Origin: Chloroflexota bacterium
GTDB taxonomy: Bacteria; Chloroflexota; Anaerolineae; Aggregatilineales; J027
Length of the DNA stretch: 64,000 nt
Direction of reading: 5' to 3'
Assembly: GCA_024434115.1 (NCBI GenBank)
Contig: QMIT01000003.1
Span: forward strand, 345,282-409,281
Of this stretch, positions 27,001 to 34,096 are shown piece by piece. Position 1 is the first letter of the stretch. Every line of letters begins with the position of its first letter. The notes below the pieces were generated by a model that had not been told where the DNA came from, ran no database searches, and worked only from the letters and a program-made list of their open reading frames with translations. A program made the translations under genes and the position numbers.

Positions 27001-27314
27001 CATTTTATGAGGCTCAAGCCCGCCGCCTAAAAAATCGCTTGCAAGGGCCATATCGGGCGTTGGATGTGCGAATTGGCACGGTTGATGAATTCCAGAGTGC
27101 CGAATACGACGTTTTGCTGGTCAGTCTGGTACGAACCCAAACCACGAGCGAGTTAAGCCGACTGGTGACGGCTCTTTCGCGGGCCAGCGAACTATTGGTG
27201 CTTGTCGGGGCCTATCCTACTGCTGATAACGATTATTCTCATGCTCTATATCAAAATCTACTAGACACCATCCAACAGGAAGGGGCGCTGCTCGATGTTT
27301 CACAGTTCGCCTAG
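21087..27314 (+). CDS. Kinase-like/SF1 helicase fusion, Mokosh type I MkoA-like
   Basis: About 2075 residues from ATG 21087 (AGAGG SD 5 nt upstream; a GTG at 21051 is in frame but less likely). Kinase fold at about 18-300 with VAVK lysine K49, but the catalytic loop reads HGDITPRN (H143-G-D145; Thr in place of the loop Lys) and the metal loop DLG (D166). A middle region (300-690) is unassigned. Then come SF1/Upf1-type helicase motifs: Walker A GLAGTGKS (K716), motif II IIDDAQ (1796-1801), GDAQQLPP, QQYRMHG (1875-1881), motif V VDEFQSAEYD (from 1999) and TALSRASELLVLVG. Roughly 1080 residues, mostly predicted coiled coil rich in Gln/Glu, separate motif I from motif II. Kinase plus COG1112-like helicase next to a PLD gene is the layout of type I Mokosh defence. 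It overlaps the next gene by 20 nt. Confidence 0.85.
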   Translation: MSLITPDPGLLGNTIINNRYQLEDHPKEGTFAYVYHAFDNQLERQVAVKVLKPLRTQNSEWVDHFRGEAAVLAEMENPYIVRVYEVDTDTASGLDYLAMEWLGGQSLAEWRRAVVNPAIESLLDIAIDICKGLQAIHDRGLMHGDITPRNVYLEPDNSGWRAKLIDLGLMWQLKHTAPAELDGTLSYAAPEQLRTPISDSINYRSDIYGLGALLFFLFSGQHYLHNFTPAPNQSLAEQKAYSYYDREQIRQVILSEPARSLQSVLGACNHELNDLLLAMLEKDVEVRQPTTVAEAQHELEIILHSYERETSGGGGRVRLERPSFIDNIELELELFIADRTAEDIRTQLISQMVSQGHLPESALRAPDQAITPLLFQGGETYDCYLYNEGSGVYESEHRLRIALATDSNNPNNLYYTEALHGSLVLECLKTPRYPNSLLVRRIYKAPADMGLQSNITLAARLKFTSRGAGSNTAQNIPDTIIELLKTKPKEIEADSQVMQRLGYWRSHINAWKRLVSEREFEVEFVDYRWRNAPNNIVLVWFYLNEETTIPWERLRASVNSPLYLRQYTIVAVDDEDSHDLLDSEDILLGIVERLDENTAAVQVRLDGSFIAQAQADDIFPLPGYLACKMLPDLAPIRRQAEALEALGRGRTPNSRLARFIFDATQAALPGEDGELITLRRDMLLMDDLNTDQRKAVEKALNAPDLFLIQGLAGTGKSRLIGELCYQFANREQRVLVVTQTSAMIDRLLTMLPHHPAIRPLRVGKGHNGQGFTRETIINMWFRSMALDANERLTNRDRQQEMAGYLFGDQSRLQLYLSTLEEDAERRQQLEANCEQAYKMLDPVQDALVVVQERERELYSLTEHLLAASQAVKNEEAAEFEPTPNPHWRSEILNVVTSPEYQAYLNRLVEAIDLVEQAQPGVTKELLEEALNTQDYLMIQRLRQGVQEAKFWAHRVTSVLSVGPLLAQSLEQSANLLGILQSDVDSLLKLASLYDDIQNQYLAGTELALASVALKNMTDPMLRIDKVVNSYQTYMNAFRKVQETQEQYKQAVESEAALAAEVESKQSILTWQTQVTDLQQQPIQVLEFIKESANELEQYATAKTTGSLASIDNQNLIALQQSISDQRDLITQCMNIQTSMDEAMISVGEWLLSGQTITLSDYLPNSLVKALEQHRWVNEDPIYRSIAEAYSICRGAIAELDRVIPSKYFLLNTKPDKILSDRLRDLFDDKRQTDKFNCVYPANINKFTQQLQRILSERLKNARTSRKADAQAWLPVVSEYYVIVGFEKLLNRQMMAHSARLAEPIVQQGRHRLVMHELLPRVIKEQQLELQRLTEQLDRMKTMISAKAKRAEQQREQVAQKMEAHLEAFRSAITQVETQLGTNVYAELRTLLDQINWKLTPEPVGAAALLEETLYAAHEAIDQIFAGHHEVLEDARYELAQAQNIKTQCRERIQQAQKDMGQLKREIAAETETLKSLQASWQQWENIHQQTGIAAEIQSLFTLVSRGKSVQAILDIRDNIANVYQQTYQALIESVQASEARLAQKTATQTVNPEQLKAEMSQADTKRQSMAQNIQREMERLGGQRLVIALNGTRPPVDITPEALIAWQRLLDLINKLVAELNTLPRYLDPLTLLDTLLDQVHILTVENAENVKQLAGERDLLSQRQLQAEHELEQYVHDVEMERTLWEEIHQSIPHPLLDTLGPVKDIHYPSYVKKVMERASSDEWQQEWSRQQMLMVGLENLVQGWIARLSEQRPSDTADLRELYLANVNVMGATYNELSQIGPYHREYRPFDVVIIDDAQRATPSEMLLAMLMAHKMVLIGDAQQLPPMVGEQTLSEAVQAFNLPSAEMEHLRQSYFCNLFNSAPQALKVTLTQQYRMHGTIQEVVNTLCNYQLSGGHDREHGLILATIPHNINVVKIVTPAEGLYNEEQAGASYRNQGEVEIIERLLRQMNDAWMKQAEGGMPKSVGVVTFYEAQARRLKNRLQGPYRALDVRIGTVDEFQSAEYDVLLVSLVRTQTTSELSRLVTALSRASELLVLVGAYPTADNDYSHALYQNLLDTIQQEGALLDVSQFA

Positions 27315-29265
27315 AATTGACTCGCGCCTCGCCGAGGAAGTCACCCAAGTCGAGCGGCAAGTTGCTGGTTATCTGGTTTTAAGTGCCCATCTCTGCACCG
27401 CGCCAGTCGCCTATTTCCGCGCGACGTGTGAGGTCTTACAGGCTCGTCGCCTAAATCCGATAGAAGAATATGTATTGCAGGCCGCAATTGAGCTTTCCCC
27501 AGCCGCCACCCCAATTGAATTGGCCGATGCGCTTGGCGTAGACCAGCGGTTTGTTCATGAGGTTACGACAAGCTTTACCGATAAAATGGCCGTTCTAAAA
27601 ATTGGCAGTGGCAACACCTTGACCGCCACCGAAAAAGGCAAAGATTTCTATAAGCGCCGTCAAATCCCCAAACCACCGCGTCTGGAAACCGTTGATTTAG
27701 CCTATTTCACACCCTATTATGCGTTTATCGCCCTCCCCAGTGGTTATAAAGAAGATTCCCTTGAAATCGCGTCATCGTTGCCGGGTGTTCCCCCCCTTGA
27801 ACAAGTAACCCTCAAAAGGGTGATGGAGCAGATCAATAAAAATACGGTGACTGCCGCGACCCAATCCATCGGAAAACCCATTCATCACCCCGAAACTGGT
27901 CAGACACTAGGGACGATGCGTTCCGTTGAACTGACCTCGCAAGGATTATGGAATTGGGCAGTGCTGGTGGTTTGGGATGCGCTGGAGAAAGAGGTGTTTG
28001 TTCGCCTCAGTAATATCAGCTATCCGGCGATCCCTCCCAAAGAAATTCGCGGGTTTGCGCTGGATGAATGGCTGGAAGATGCCAATGTCCGCCTTGAGGA
28101 TTTGCTGCAATTGGAGGATGCCGATTACCAAGCCTTTGCCGATCTCGCCCCTGCCAACCGTGCCCAACTTTCTGATACACAAAGTCGGGCGGGCATGGTC
28201 GCTCGATTGGTAGAAAGTGAGTTGCGTGAAATCCGTAATCCGACGGGCGGAATTCTCAATCGCAGCTTGTATGAAGGGGGTATTGCAGAAATCCTTCGGC
28301 AGCAGGATGTTCCGAATGCCCTGCGCAATGCCTTGAAGCAAGCCAAAGGGCGGGTCTTGATTGTTGTACCACGCCTGACCGATCAATGGCTTGATGAGCA
28401 GTTGATTAATCAATTCCGCGAATTGGCCGCACGCCGTGTCATTGCCGTAATTGGATGGGGAACGGCCAGCCAATATAGTGATGAGGACAGTGCCCCTTCT
28501 CTGCAACTCCTTAGCAAATTGGGTGAAATCAAATCACCAGATGGGCTTCCGGCGGTCTTGGTGCAATGGCTTGGCAGTCAATATAGCAAAGATGTGATTA
28601 TTGATAATCGCCTGCACCTATGTGCGACGGCCAATTGGGTGCAGCACCACGATGATGACTTACCCGGTGTGGAGACGGTCTACAAAGTAACCATTCATGA
28701 ACAGGTGAGACAAGCCGCCGAAACGATTGAGCAGTTGTTTTTTGAACATACCGCCAGCAGTTGGGAAACCCGTATCCAAAGCCCGGTCAAAGAGGCCGAT
28801 ATGGAGTTGCTGTCCGGGTATCTGGCGGTATTAGCGGCGATTGGACGATTTGGTGAAGCCGCTGCACGCGCGGTCAGCCTCACCCAAGTGCCACATCGCC
28901 ATTTTCAACCACTGGTGAGCTTGTGTCAGGCCGCTACTGAAAATATCTATGGCATCAACGCCGAAACCCGCACCGACCTTTTACAGATCATCGGCGATGA
29001 ATGGCAGCGTCCCAACAACATCACCAAAATCAGTGAATTTTGGGATGAGGATGAACGCAGCATCTTTGCAAAAATCTTATCACTGTTGATGGAGCAGCTA
29101 CTCGACCAAGATGAAATTGCCCTGCGGACGACGCTCGATGGGTATCAGGACGTATGGAGTGGGTTTGGGGTGTTCAAAGAGGGCCAGACGATAGACGGTT
29201 TAATTGACCAAATCCGCAAACAGAAAAGGGTCAGCGGCACGGGGCGTTTGAATCAAGCCGAATAG
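27295..29265 (+). CDS. PLD-like protein with winged-helix N-terminus, MkoB-like
   Basis: 656 residues. The start lies inside the end of the helicase gene, with SD-like GGAAGGGG upstream. Residues about 60-125 look like a winged helix (IELADALGVDQRFVHEV...LTATEKG). The middle region (130-300) is unassigned. About 340-490 is a PLD-type alpha/beta domain (ALKQAKGRVLIVVPRLTDQW, then IIDNRLHLCATANWV), where the HxKxxxxD nuclease motif reads Y430-S-K432-x4-D437, so the catalytic His is missing. The helical C-terminus is unassigned. The partner context with a kinase-helicase matches type I Mokosh MkoB; nuclease activity is doubtful. Confidence 0.75.
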   Translation: MFHSSPRIDSRLAEEVTQVERQVAGYLVLSAHLCTAPVAYFRATCEVLQARRLNPIEEYVLQAAIELSPAATPIELADALGVDQRFVHEVTTSFTDKMAVLKIGSGNTLTATEKGKDFYKRRQIPKPPRLETVDLAYFTPYYAFIALPSGYKEDSLEIASSLPGVPPLEQVTLKRVMEQINKNTVTAATQSIGKPIHHPETGQTLGTMRSVELTSQGLWNWAVLVVWDALEKEVFVRLSNISYPAIPPKEIRGFALDEWLEDANVRLEDLLQLEDADYQAFADLAPANRAQLSDTQSRAGMVARLVESELREIRNPTGGILNRSLYEGGIAEILRQQDVPNALRNALKQAKGRVLIVVPRLTDQWLDEQLINQFRELAARRVIAVIGWGTASQYSDEDSAPSLQLLSKLGEIKSPDGLPAVLVQWLGSQYSKDVIIDNRLHLCATANWVQHHDDDLPGVETVYKVTIHEQVRQAAETIEQLFFEHTASSWETRIQSPVKEADMELLSGYLAVLAAIGRFGEAAARAVSLTQVPHRHFQPLVSLCQAATENIYGINAETRTDLLQIIGDEWQRPNNITKISEFWDEDERSIFAKILSLLMEQLLDQDEIALRTTLDGYQDVWSGFGVFKEGQTIDGLIDQIRKQKRVSGTGRLNQAE

Positions 29266-29294
29266 GATGGAGGTCAACACTTGATTCTCCATCC
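29265..29294. terminator. Hairpin between convergent genes
   Basis: GGATGGAG and CTCCATCC form a perfect 8-bp stem over a 14-nt loop directly after the PLD-like gene and before the convergent ArsR gene end. There is no U-run, so it may be an mRNA 3' end or a factor-dependent site rather than a classical terminator. Confidence 0.45.
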
Positions 29295-29303
29295 TGTACC
29301 CTC

Positions 29304-30371
29304 TTAGTCGTAAAGATATTCCAGCAGTTTATCGGGCAGGCTGGCAATCACATCTTTCTTGAGCCAGTACATAATGATGCGGTTATCGAGTGATTCCTCA
29401 GTAATCAGGCCACCATCTTTCAATTGAGCCAAATGGCGTGACACCGCCGAGGCCGATAGATTCAGCATCTCTGCAATTTTCTTACCATTCATTTTGCCGT
29501 CACTGCGAGCGATTAACTGCAAAATTTTCAGGCGGGTTGCATCCGCCAGCGCCTTCAAGGTCGCAAGTGTTTCCTCTTTGGCTTCTTCAATTTGAGCCAA
29601 GCGTGCGGTAGTACGCTCCGCATCAAACAAAATCGTGATGTTACCATACCCAAAAAACATCGTCATATGGCCTGAAATAAGATGGACAGGTACAAGCAAA
29701 ATCTCAGTGAAGGGCTGATCGGACGGCAGTGGATTGGGCAGTTTTTTGTTGACCAAGAGCTGATCCAACACCGCACGTCCACCACTGCGGGCCATCAGTT
29801 CTTCCTTGTCCATCAGCCCTTTTTCCCAGACGGGGTAGAAGGTTGCGACCCGTGAACTGAGATAGTTATCCCAATAGGCTTGCCACAAATCCGTCAGATG
29901 TTTTTGGAAAGCCGGAATATCCTCGACTACCTTATCCATCGGGACGTGTTCGCAAAAATATTGGTAGTAGCTTGGTTCGCTGTGCTCCAATTCATGCGTC
30001 AATCCTTCAACCGTCAAGTCTATCTTGCGTAATACAGCCAGCGGAATCACCCGCCCCACCAGATGGAAAATGAAGGTTGGTTCGTCCATCGAACGTACAT
30101 AGTTAATAAAACCGGGGACATCATCGTGATTGGGGTAATAGACAGCTAACTCCAAAAGATCACGCCCTTGATGAAAGGGTTCAACAATGGCCCGTAGATC
30201 ATCCCAAAAGTCAGCCGAGAGTGTTTCGCGGGCATGATTGGCCCATGCGATATGTCGCCGCCCATCCAACAGCGTTGCCAAACTAATCAGCATTTCATAG
30301 ACTACTGATGTCCGAAAGCGGATCATCGAGGTAATTTCATCCGTGACTTCAATCCCGTGCAGCGGCGGCAT
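29304..30371 (-). CDS. ArsR-family transcriptional regulator with large N-terminal domain
   Basis: 355 residues. The C-terminal 85 residues are an ArsR winged helix: LKALADATRLKILQLIARSD, GKKIAEMLNLSASAVSRHLA and LKDGGLITEESLDNRIIMYW. The N-terminal 260 residues, rich in aromatics and with no metal-binding Cys pattern that I can see, resemble the DUF5937-type sensor region found in other long ArsR proteins. SD AAGGGAAG is 6 nt before the ATG. Ligand and targets are unknown. It faces away from the pseudo-receiver gene's promoter but is on the same strand, so the two may be co-transcribed. Confidence 0.82.
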   Translation of the reverse strand: MPPLHGIEVTDEITSMIRFRTSVVYEMLISLATLLDGRRHIAWANHARETLSADFWDDLRAIVEPFHQGRDLLELAVYYPNHDDVPGFINYVRSMDEPTFIFHLVGRVIPLAVLRKIDLTVEGLTHELEHSEPSYYQYFCEHVPMDKVVEDIPAFQKHLTDLWQAYWDNYLSSRVATFYPVWEKGLMDKEELMARSGGRAVLDQLLVNKKLPNPLPSDQPFTEILLVPVHLISGHMTMFFGYGNITILFDAERTTARLAQIEEAKEETLATLKALADATRLKILQLIARSDGKMNGKKIAEMLNLSASAVSRHLAQLKDGGLITEESLDNRIIMYWLKKDVIASLPDKLLEYLYD

Positions 30372-30448
30372 ACAATACTTCCCTTATCGTGGATACGCGA
30401 GTTCCTATAGTGTTACAGACGTTCCCAATATTCTATATCTAACTCTTT

Positions 30449-30901
30449 TTAAAAGACACTCAGAGAATTTAACTTTGTCATCAATCCGCGTAGTTCCACT
30501 GTATCACGGGGCAGGCTAATGAGTTCCTGTGCCCCAAATCGTTTAACTTTTTCTTTGTTTTCAAGGCTGCATTGTTCTGTTTGGCGTGTAACCACCGCAA
30601 TTGGGGTCAAGGGGGCGGCAATGCGAATATATCGAACCAAAAAGAGGCGGTCCCGTTGATGTGTATCCAAGCCAATTAAAATTAAGTCATATTTTTGAGT
30701 GCCGAGGTGATTGAGAACGGTGCTTTGGTCGGGGATGTTGGTAAAGGTCAAATCGCGTTGGAGTAGGGCAAGTGTTTCACTGAGGACATCGGCAGGGCCA
30801 TTGGGGGAATCTACTACCAAGATATGGGTCGGAGCGACAGATTTCGAGGAGTAGAATGATGGCTCTAGTTGAACATCAGCCTTTGTTTTTGTAAGTGTCA
30901 T
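30449..30901 (-). CDS. Degenerate response-regulator receiver protein
   Basis: 150 residues in a CheY-like pattern: ILVVDSPNG (only one of the usual two acidic residues), YDLILIGLD where the phospho-acceptor position is Gly, the TPIAVVTRQT strand with Thr, and ELISLP where the conserved Lys before Pro is Leu. It has no output domain. It is therefore best read as a pseudo-receiver that works by protein contact rather than phosphorylation. SD AAGGGG is 8 nt upstream of the ATG. A promoter at 30958-30986 drives it. Confidence 0.65.
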   Translation of the reverse strand: MTLTKTKADVQLEPSFYSSKSVAPTHILVVDSPNGPADVLSETLALLQRDLTFTNIPDQSTVLNHLGTQKYDLILIGLDTHQRDRLFLVRYIRIAAPLTPIAVVTRQTEQCSLENKEKVKRFGAQELISLPRDTVELRGLMTKLNSLSVF

Positions 30902-30928
30902 CCGCGTTCCCCTTTCTTTGTTCTATTT

Positions 30929-30952
30929 GACGATTGCGCAATTATGCAATTA
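30929..30952. promoter_or_regulatory. AT-rich repeated half-sites downstream of promoter
   Basis: ATTGCGCAAT is a perfect 10-bp palindrome, followed at once by TATGCAATTA, which repeats the GCAAT half-site. It lies just downstream of the -10 element of the pseudo-receiver promoter, a place suited to a repressor. Confidence 0.35.
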
Positions 30953-30957
30953 AACGA

Positions 30958-30986
30958 AGTGTATAACAGCTAATAGCCAATGTCAA
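30958..30986 (-). promoter_or_regulatory. Sigma-70-type promoter for the pseudo-receiver gene
   Basis: Minus strand: perfect TTGACA -35, 17-nt spacer, TACACT -10 (an overlapping TATACA with a 15-nt spacer is also possible). It lies 57 nt upstream of the ATG at 30901. Confidence 0.6.
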
Positions 30987-31011
30987 GTAGGGTACTCTGC
31001 GAAATACTACG

Positions 31012-31048
31012 AAATGAAAAAAGGATGGGTTTTTATAGGCCCATCCTT
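31012..31048 (-). terminator. Rho-independent terminator of metK
   Basis: AAGGATGGG (31021-31029) pairs with CCCATCCTT (31040-31048), a perfect 9-bp stem with a 10-nt loop. On the minus strand it is followed by TTTTCATTTC. It lies 33 nt past the metK stop. Confidence 0.8.
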
Positions 31049-31080
31049 CTCATCAAAATCATAAGGTTAGGGGTTTGCTT

Positions 31081-32298
31081 TTAGAGACCAGCTTCTTTGC
31101 GAAGAATCGCGGCTTTGTCGGTCTTTTCCCATGACACATCAAGGTCGTTACGGCCAAAGTGACCATAGGCCGCCGTCTTACGATATTGAGCACGGCGCAG
31201 ATTTAGGTCACGAATAATGGCCGCCGGACGCATATCGAAATGTTTGTGAATGAGGTTTTCAATCACTTCATTCGGCACATTGTTGGTGCCGAAGGTTTCG
31301 ATGGCGATAGACAGTGGGCGGGCCACACCAATTGCATACGACACCTGCAATTCAAAACGATCCGCCAGCCCAGCCGCCACCACGTTCTTGGCGATATAGC
31401 GAGCCATGTACGCGGCAGAACGGTCAACTTTTGTCGGGTCTTTGCCAGAGAACGCACCACCGCCATGACGCGCCACCCCGCCATAGGTATCCACGATAAT
31501 CTTGCGCCCGGTCAGGCCTGCATCACCCAGCGGGCCACCAACCACAAACCGACCAGTGGGGTTGATAAAAATCTTGGTATCAGCATCAAATAGGTTGGCA
31601 GGAATCACAGGCTTGATGACATGCTCGATCACGTCTTTGTGAATCTGATCGTTGTCAATTTCGGGGGCGTGCTGGGTCGAAATCAATACGGTATCTACCC
31701 GCTTGGGTTTGCCATATTCATATTCAACCGTGACCTGACTCTTGCCATCGGGACGCAGATAGGGCACAGTCCCATCGCGGCGCACCACCGACAGACGGCG
31801 GCACAATTGATGGGCCAATGAAATTGTCAGCGGCATCAATTCAGGGGTTTCATTGCAGGCGAAGCCAATCATCATGCCCTGATCGCCCGCGCCAATCGCT
31901 TCAATTTCGGCATCGGACATCTTGCCTTCACGGGCTTCGAGGGCTTTGTCTACGCCCTGCGCGATGTCACCCGACTGCTCTTTAATGGAAACAATCACAC
32001 CGCAGGTATCGGCATCGAAACCGAACTTGCCGCGTGTATAGCCGATGTCACGTACTACATCACGCACCAATGATTGAATGTCCACATAGGTGCTGGTGGT
32101 GATTTCACCAAACACCAAGACTAAACCAGTAGTGACGGAAGTTTCGCACGCCACACGTGCATTTGGGTCATCTTTAATGATGGCATCCAAAACGGCATCA
32201 GAAATTTGATCACAAATTTTGTCAGGATGGCCTTCTGTCACCGACTCCGAAGAGTAAAAGAAACGCGGTGAGGTCATAAAGGTGTTGTTACTACTCAT
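31081..32298 (-). CDS. metK: S-adenosylmethionine synthetase
   Basis: 405 residues starting at ATG 32298 ([20 protein letters not shown]). A longer in-frame start at 32412 would read through the riboswitch expression platform and is rejected; SD GGAAAGGG precedes the chosen start. Motifs: [17 protein letters not shown] (ATP/Met site), [16 protein letters not shown] (the MetK hexapeptide region), [20 protein letters not shown] and [19 protein letters not shown]. It forms SAM from methionine and ATP. Transcription is under the SAM-I riboswitch just upstream, and a terminator follows. Confidence 0.97.
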   Translation of the reverse strand: MSSNNTFMTSPRFFYSSESVTEGHPDKICDQISDAVLDAIIKDDPNARVACETSVTTGLVLVFGEITTSTYVDIQSLVRDVVRDIGYTRGKFGFDADTCGVIVSIKEQSGDIAQGVDKALEAREGKMSDAEIEAIGAGDQGMMIGFACNETPELMPLTISLAHQLCRRLSVVRRDGTVPYLRPDGKSQVTVEYEYGKPKRVDTVLISTQHAPEIDNDQIHKDVIEHVIKPVIPANLFDADTKIFINPTGRFVVGGPLGDAGLTGRKIIVDTYGGVARHGGGAFSGKDPTKVDRSAAYMARYIAKNVVAAGLADRFELQVSYAIGVARPLSIAIETFGTNNVPNEVIENLIHKHFDMRPAAIIRDLNLRRAQYRKTAAYGHFGRNDLDVSWEKTDKAAILRKEAGL

Positions 32299-32315
32299 CG
32301 AAACCCTTTCCACAT

Positions 32316-32377
32316 ATTGAAAAAGATGGGTAAATGAAACGCCCTCCGAAGGGCATGGACTCAGAGGGCGCGTGGGT
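32316..32377 (-). promoter_or_regulatory. Expression-platform hairpin of the metK riboswitch
   Basis: CGCCCTC and GAGGGCG pair around an inner segment which itself contains GCCCTTCGGAGGGC-type alternatives. The element sits between the SAM-I aptamer and the metK SD. The following run (GTTTCATTTACCCATCTTTTT) is only partly U-rich, so control could be by termination or by masking the SD. Confidence 0.5.
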
Positions 32378-32430
32378 GCTAGATCATGTTCCCGCTTATC
32401 AGAAAGGCCCAAGCGGATTTTGACACGTCG

Positions 32431-32551
32431 CTCTCATCTTCCAGAAAAATCTACCGGAATTGGCACCTTCGGCAGTGGCTGTGGCCTAACGACCCACTGA
32501 CGGGTTGCCGCGACATCATCGGGCCGGTCCCTCCGTCGCTCTGGATAAGAG
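32431..32551 (-). ncRNA. SAM-I (S-box) riboswitch upstream of metK
   Basis: Read on the minus strand, the aptamer opens with CTCTTATCCAGAG, continues with GACGGAGGGACCGGCCC and GATGTCGCGGCAACC, has AGGTGCCAATTCC in the P3/P4 junction region and closes with GATGAGAG pairing to the opening CTCTTATC. These are the conserved S-box blocks in the right order, in about 121 nt. SAM binding would reduce metK expression by the downstream platform. It is followed 133 nt later by the metK start. An open frame on the opposite strand across this element is not a gene. Confidence 0.95.
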
Positions 32552-32830
32552 TGTTTTTTGATTTATTGATATTCTGTTTTGCGGCGCATAATTTACCAGA
32601 GGGGCTATCGGCTGTCAACGGTAACTATCCGGCATTGGTTAAATATGCTATCTACGGCAATCAAAGGCAACCGATGTCGCTTTTGATTATATTAATTCGA
32701 AAAACATAGAGATTCTCTGGCTAGACCGATAGAAAATTTGAATAATGGCAGCGACATGTGCCACTCAGTAATTCCTCTTCCATGTCCTATAGTGAAATAA
32801 AATGGATAGGCAACTTGGAGAAGAACGGAC

Positions 32831-32992
32831 ATGAACGAGGAAGTTCTATTATTTTGGCTAATCCACCTATTTATTGGGATTGTACTACCAGTGCTGGCCT
32901 ATTTTGGCTGCTGCAAACGCGAAGATGAGCAAGCGCAGAAAAAAGCGCAGGCTCTACAGCATACCCAATCGCTTCACCACTCTAAAACGTAG
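32831..32992 (+). CDS. Small membrane protein, 53 aa
   Basis: A short frame with ATG 32831 and an SD (GGAG, 10 nt upstream). One hydrophobic segment (about residues 5-27, WLIHLFIGIVLPVLAYFG) is followed by CC, a basic residue and a charged, Lys/Gln-rich tail. This N-out or N-in single-span architecture is common among small membrane proteins. No family is recognised and there is no coupling to a neighbour. The rest of the 32552-33016 gap holds nothing else that I can name. Confidence 0.45.
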   Translation: MNEEVLLFWLIHLFIGIVLPVLAYFGCCKREDEQAQKKAQALQHTQSLHHSKT

Positions 32993-33016
32993 CGACGGCA
33001 ATTATGTATTGGGTGT

Positions 33017-33940
33017 TTATCCTTCTGCCAATTGCAATAGATCGGCATTATCTGGATGGTGGATAAATCCCCAAAATGCATCTATCCGGCGGTGACTCGC
33101 GCCCATCCGACGGCGAATCATATAGTTTTTGCGGCGCAGATCAAACCCCGCCACTGGAACTTCAACCACCGTCCCAAGCCGTAGCGCCCAATTTGCGGCA
33201 AGATGGGAGACAAAGGAAACACCAAAACCCGCCTCAACCGTTTTGACAATTGCTTCTGCATTACCAAGCTCCAAAAAAATATTCATATCCTCCAAAGCAA
33301 TCTCATGCTTGCCAAGCTCGGCCAGCAAAACGCGGCGAGTTCCTGATGCGGATTCACGGATGATGTGTGGAGTCGTCAGTAATTCGGAAGCATCAAGGTA
33401 ATCACGCCCTACAAATGGATGATTCGCCGGAACAATCAGAATAATATGGTCAGTAAAAAATGGCTGGCATTCATAATCACCCCCACAAGCATCATAGTTG
33501 ACAACTCCAACATCTGCTTCCTTGAGGAGCAGGTGAGGCACTACATGTTCTGCGGTACATGATAGAATGACCGTATTGACTGCTGGATGGCGTTGGTGGA
33601 AACGGGCTGCAAACTGGGGCAAGATATATTTTCCGGTGGTCGTGCTACACGCAATACGAAGTTCTCCCGCAATCTCGCTGTCCAACGATGACATCAGATG
33701 CTCCGTGCTGCTCATCTCATGGAGTAATTTCCGCGCTCGTGGTAGCAGCAAGCGTCCTGCTTCGGTCAGCCTAAGGGTTGACCCTGAACGCTCAAACAAG
33801 GCAACACCCACGTCCTGCTCCAACAATTTGATATGATGGCTCACTGTCGGTTGAGTGAGGTTTAACTGACGAGCGGCTTCGGAAAAATTGAGGGACTCGG
33901 CAGCATACAAAAACACCTGTAACCGTATCGTATCAAGCAT
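33017..33940 (-). CDS. LysR-family transcriptional regulator
   Basis: 307 residues. N-terminal helix-turn-helix LNFSEAARQLNLTQPTVSHHIKLLE with LFERSGSTLRLTEAGRLLLP; the C-terminal part is a periplasmic-binding-like effector domain (IACSTTTGKYILPQFAARFH, VGVVNYDACGGDYECQPFF, ANHPFVGRDYL). The layout is closest to the CbbR/CysB-like branch that senses small acids or phosphorylated metabolites, though the ligand is unknown. It is divergent from the 34097 gene; a palindrome at 33996-34007 lies between them. Confidence 0.9.
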   Translation of the reverse strand: MLDTIRLQVFLYAAESLNFSEAARQLNLTQPTVSHHIKLLEQDVGVALFERSGSTLRLTEAGRLLLPRARKLLHEMSSTEHLMSSLDSEIAGELRIACSTTTGKYILPQFAARFHQRHPAVNTVILSCTAEHVVPHLLLKEADVGVVNYDACGGDYECQPFFTDHIILIVPANHPFVGRDYLDASELLTTPHIIRESASGTRRVLLAELGKHEIALEDMNIFLELGNAEAIVKTVEAGFGVSFVSHLAANWALRLGTVVEVPVAGFDLRRKNYMIRRRMGASHRRIDAFWGFIHHPDNADLLQLAEG

Positions 33941-33995
33941 GGAAGATGTCTCTCTTTCGTGTGCAAGAAATCCCCATTCGGTTGCTACGATGCAG

Positions 33996-34007
33996 TATTC
34001 ATGAATA
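33996..34007. promoter_or_regulatory. 12-bp perfect palindrome, possible LysR operator
   Basis: TATTCATGAATA reads the same on both strands and sits 56 nt upstream of the LysR start and 90 nt upstream of the divergent gene, the usual place for an autoregulatory LysR site. Confidence 0.4.
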
Positions 34008-34096
34008 TAATCCCAATCAAGGTGGTTTTGAAAGGCTCAATGTCGTTGAATTGCAGATATGGTGAATGACAGAATTCATGTTTTTAGGACACGCCT

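Noticed and set aside
32299-32412. 38-residue N-terminal extension of MetK
   Set aside because: It would translate the riboswitch expression platform; the family N-terminus and the SD agree with 32298.
32386-32709. 107-residue open frame on the plus strand
   Set aside because: It lies across the metK SAM-I riboswitch on the opposite strand, and its composition follows the RNA structure; it has no protein features.
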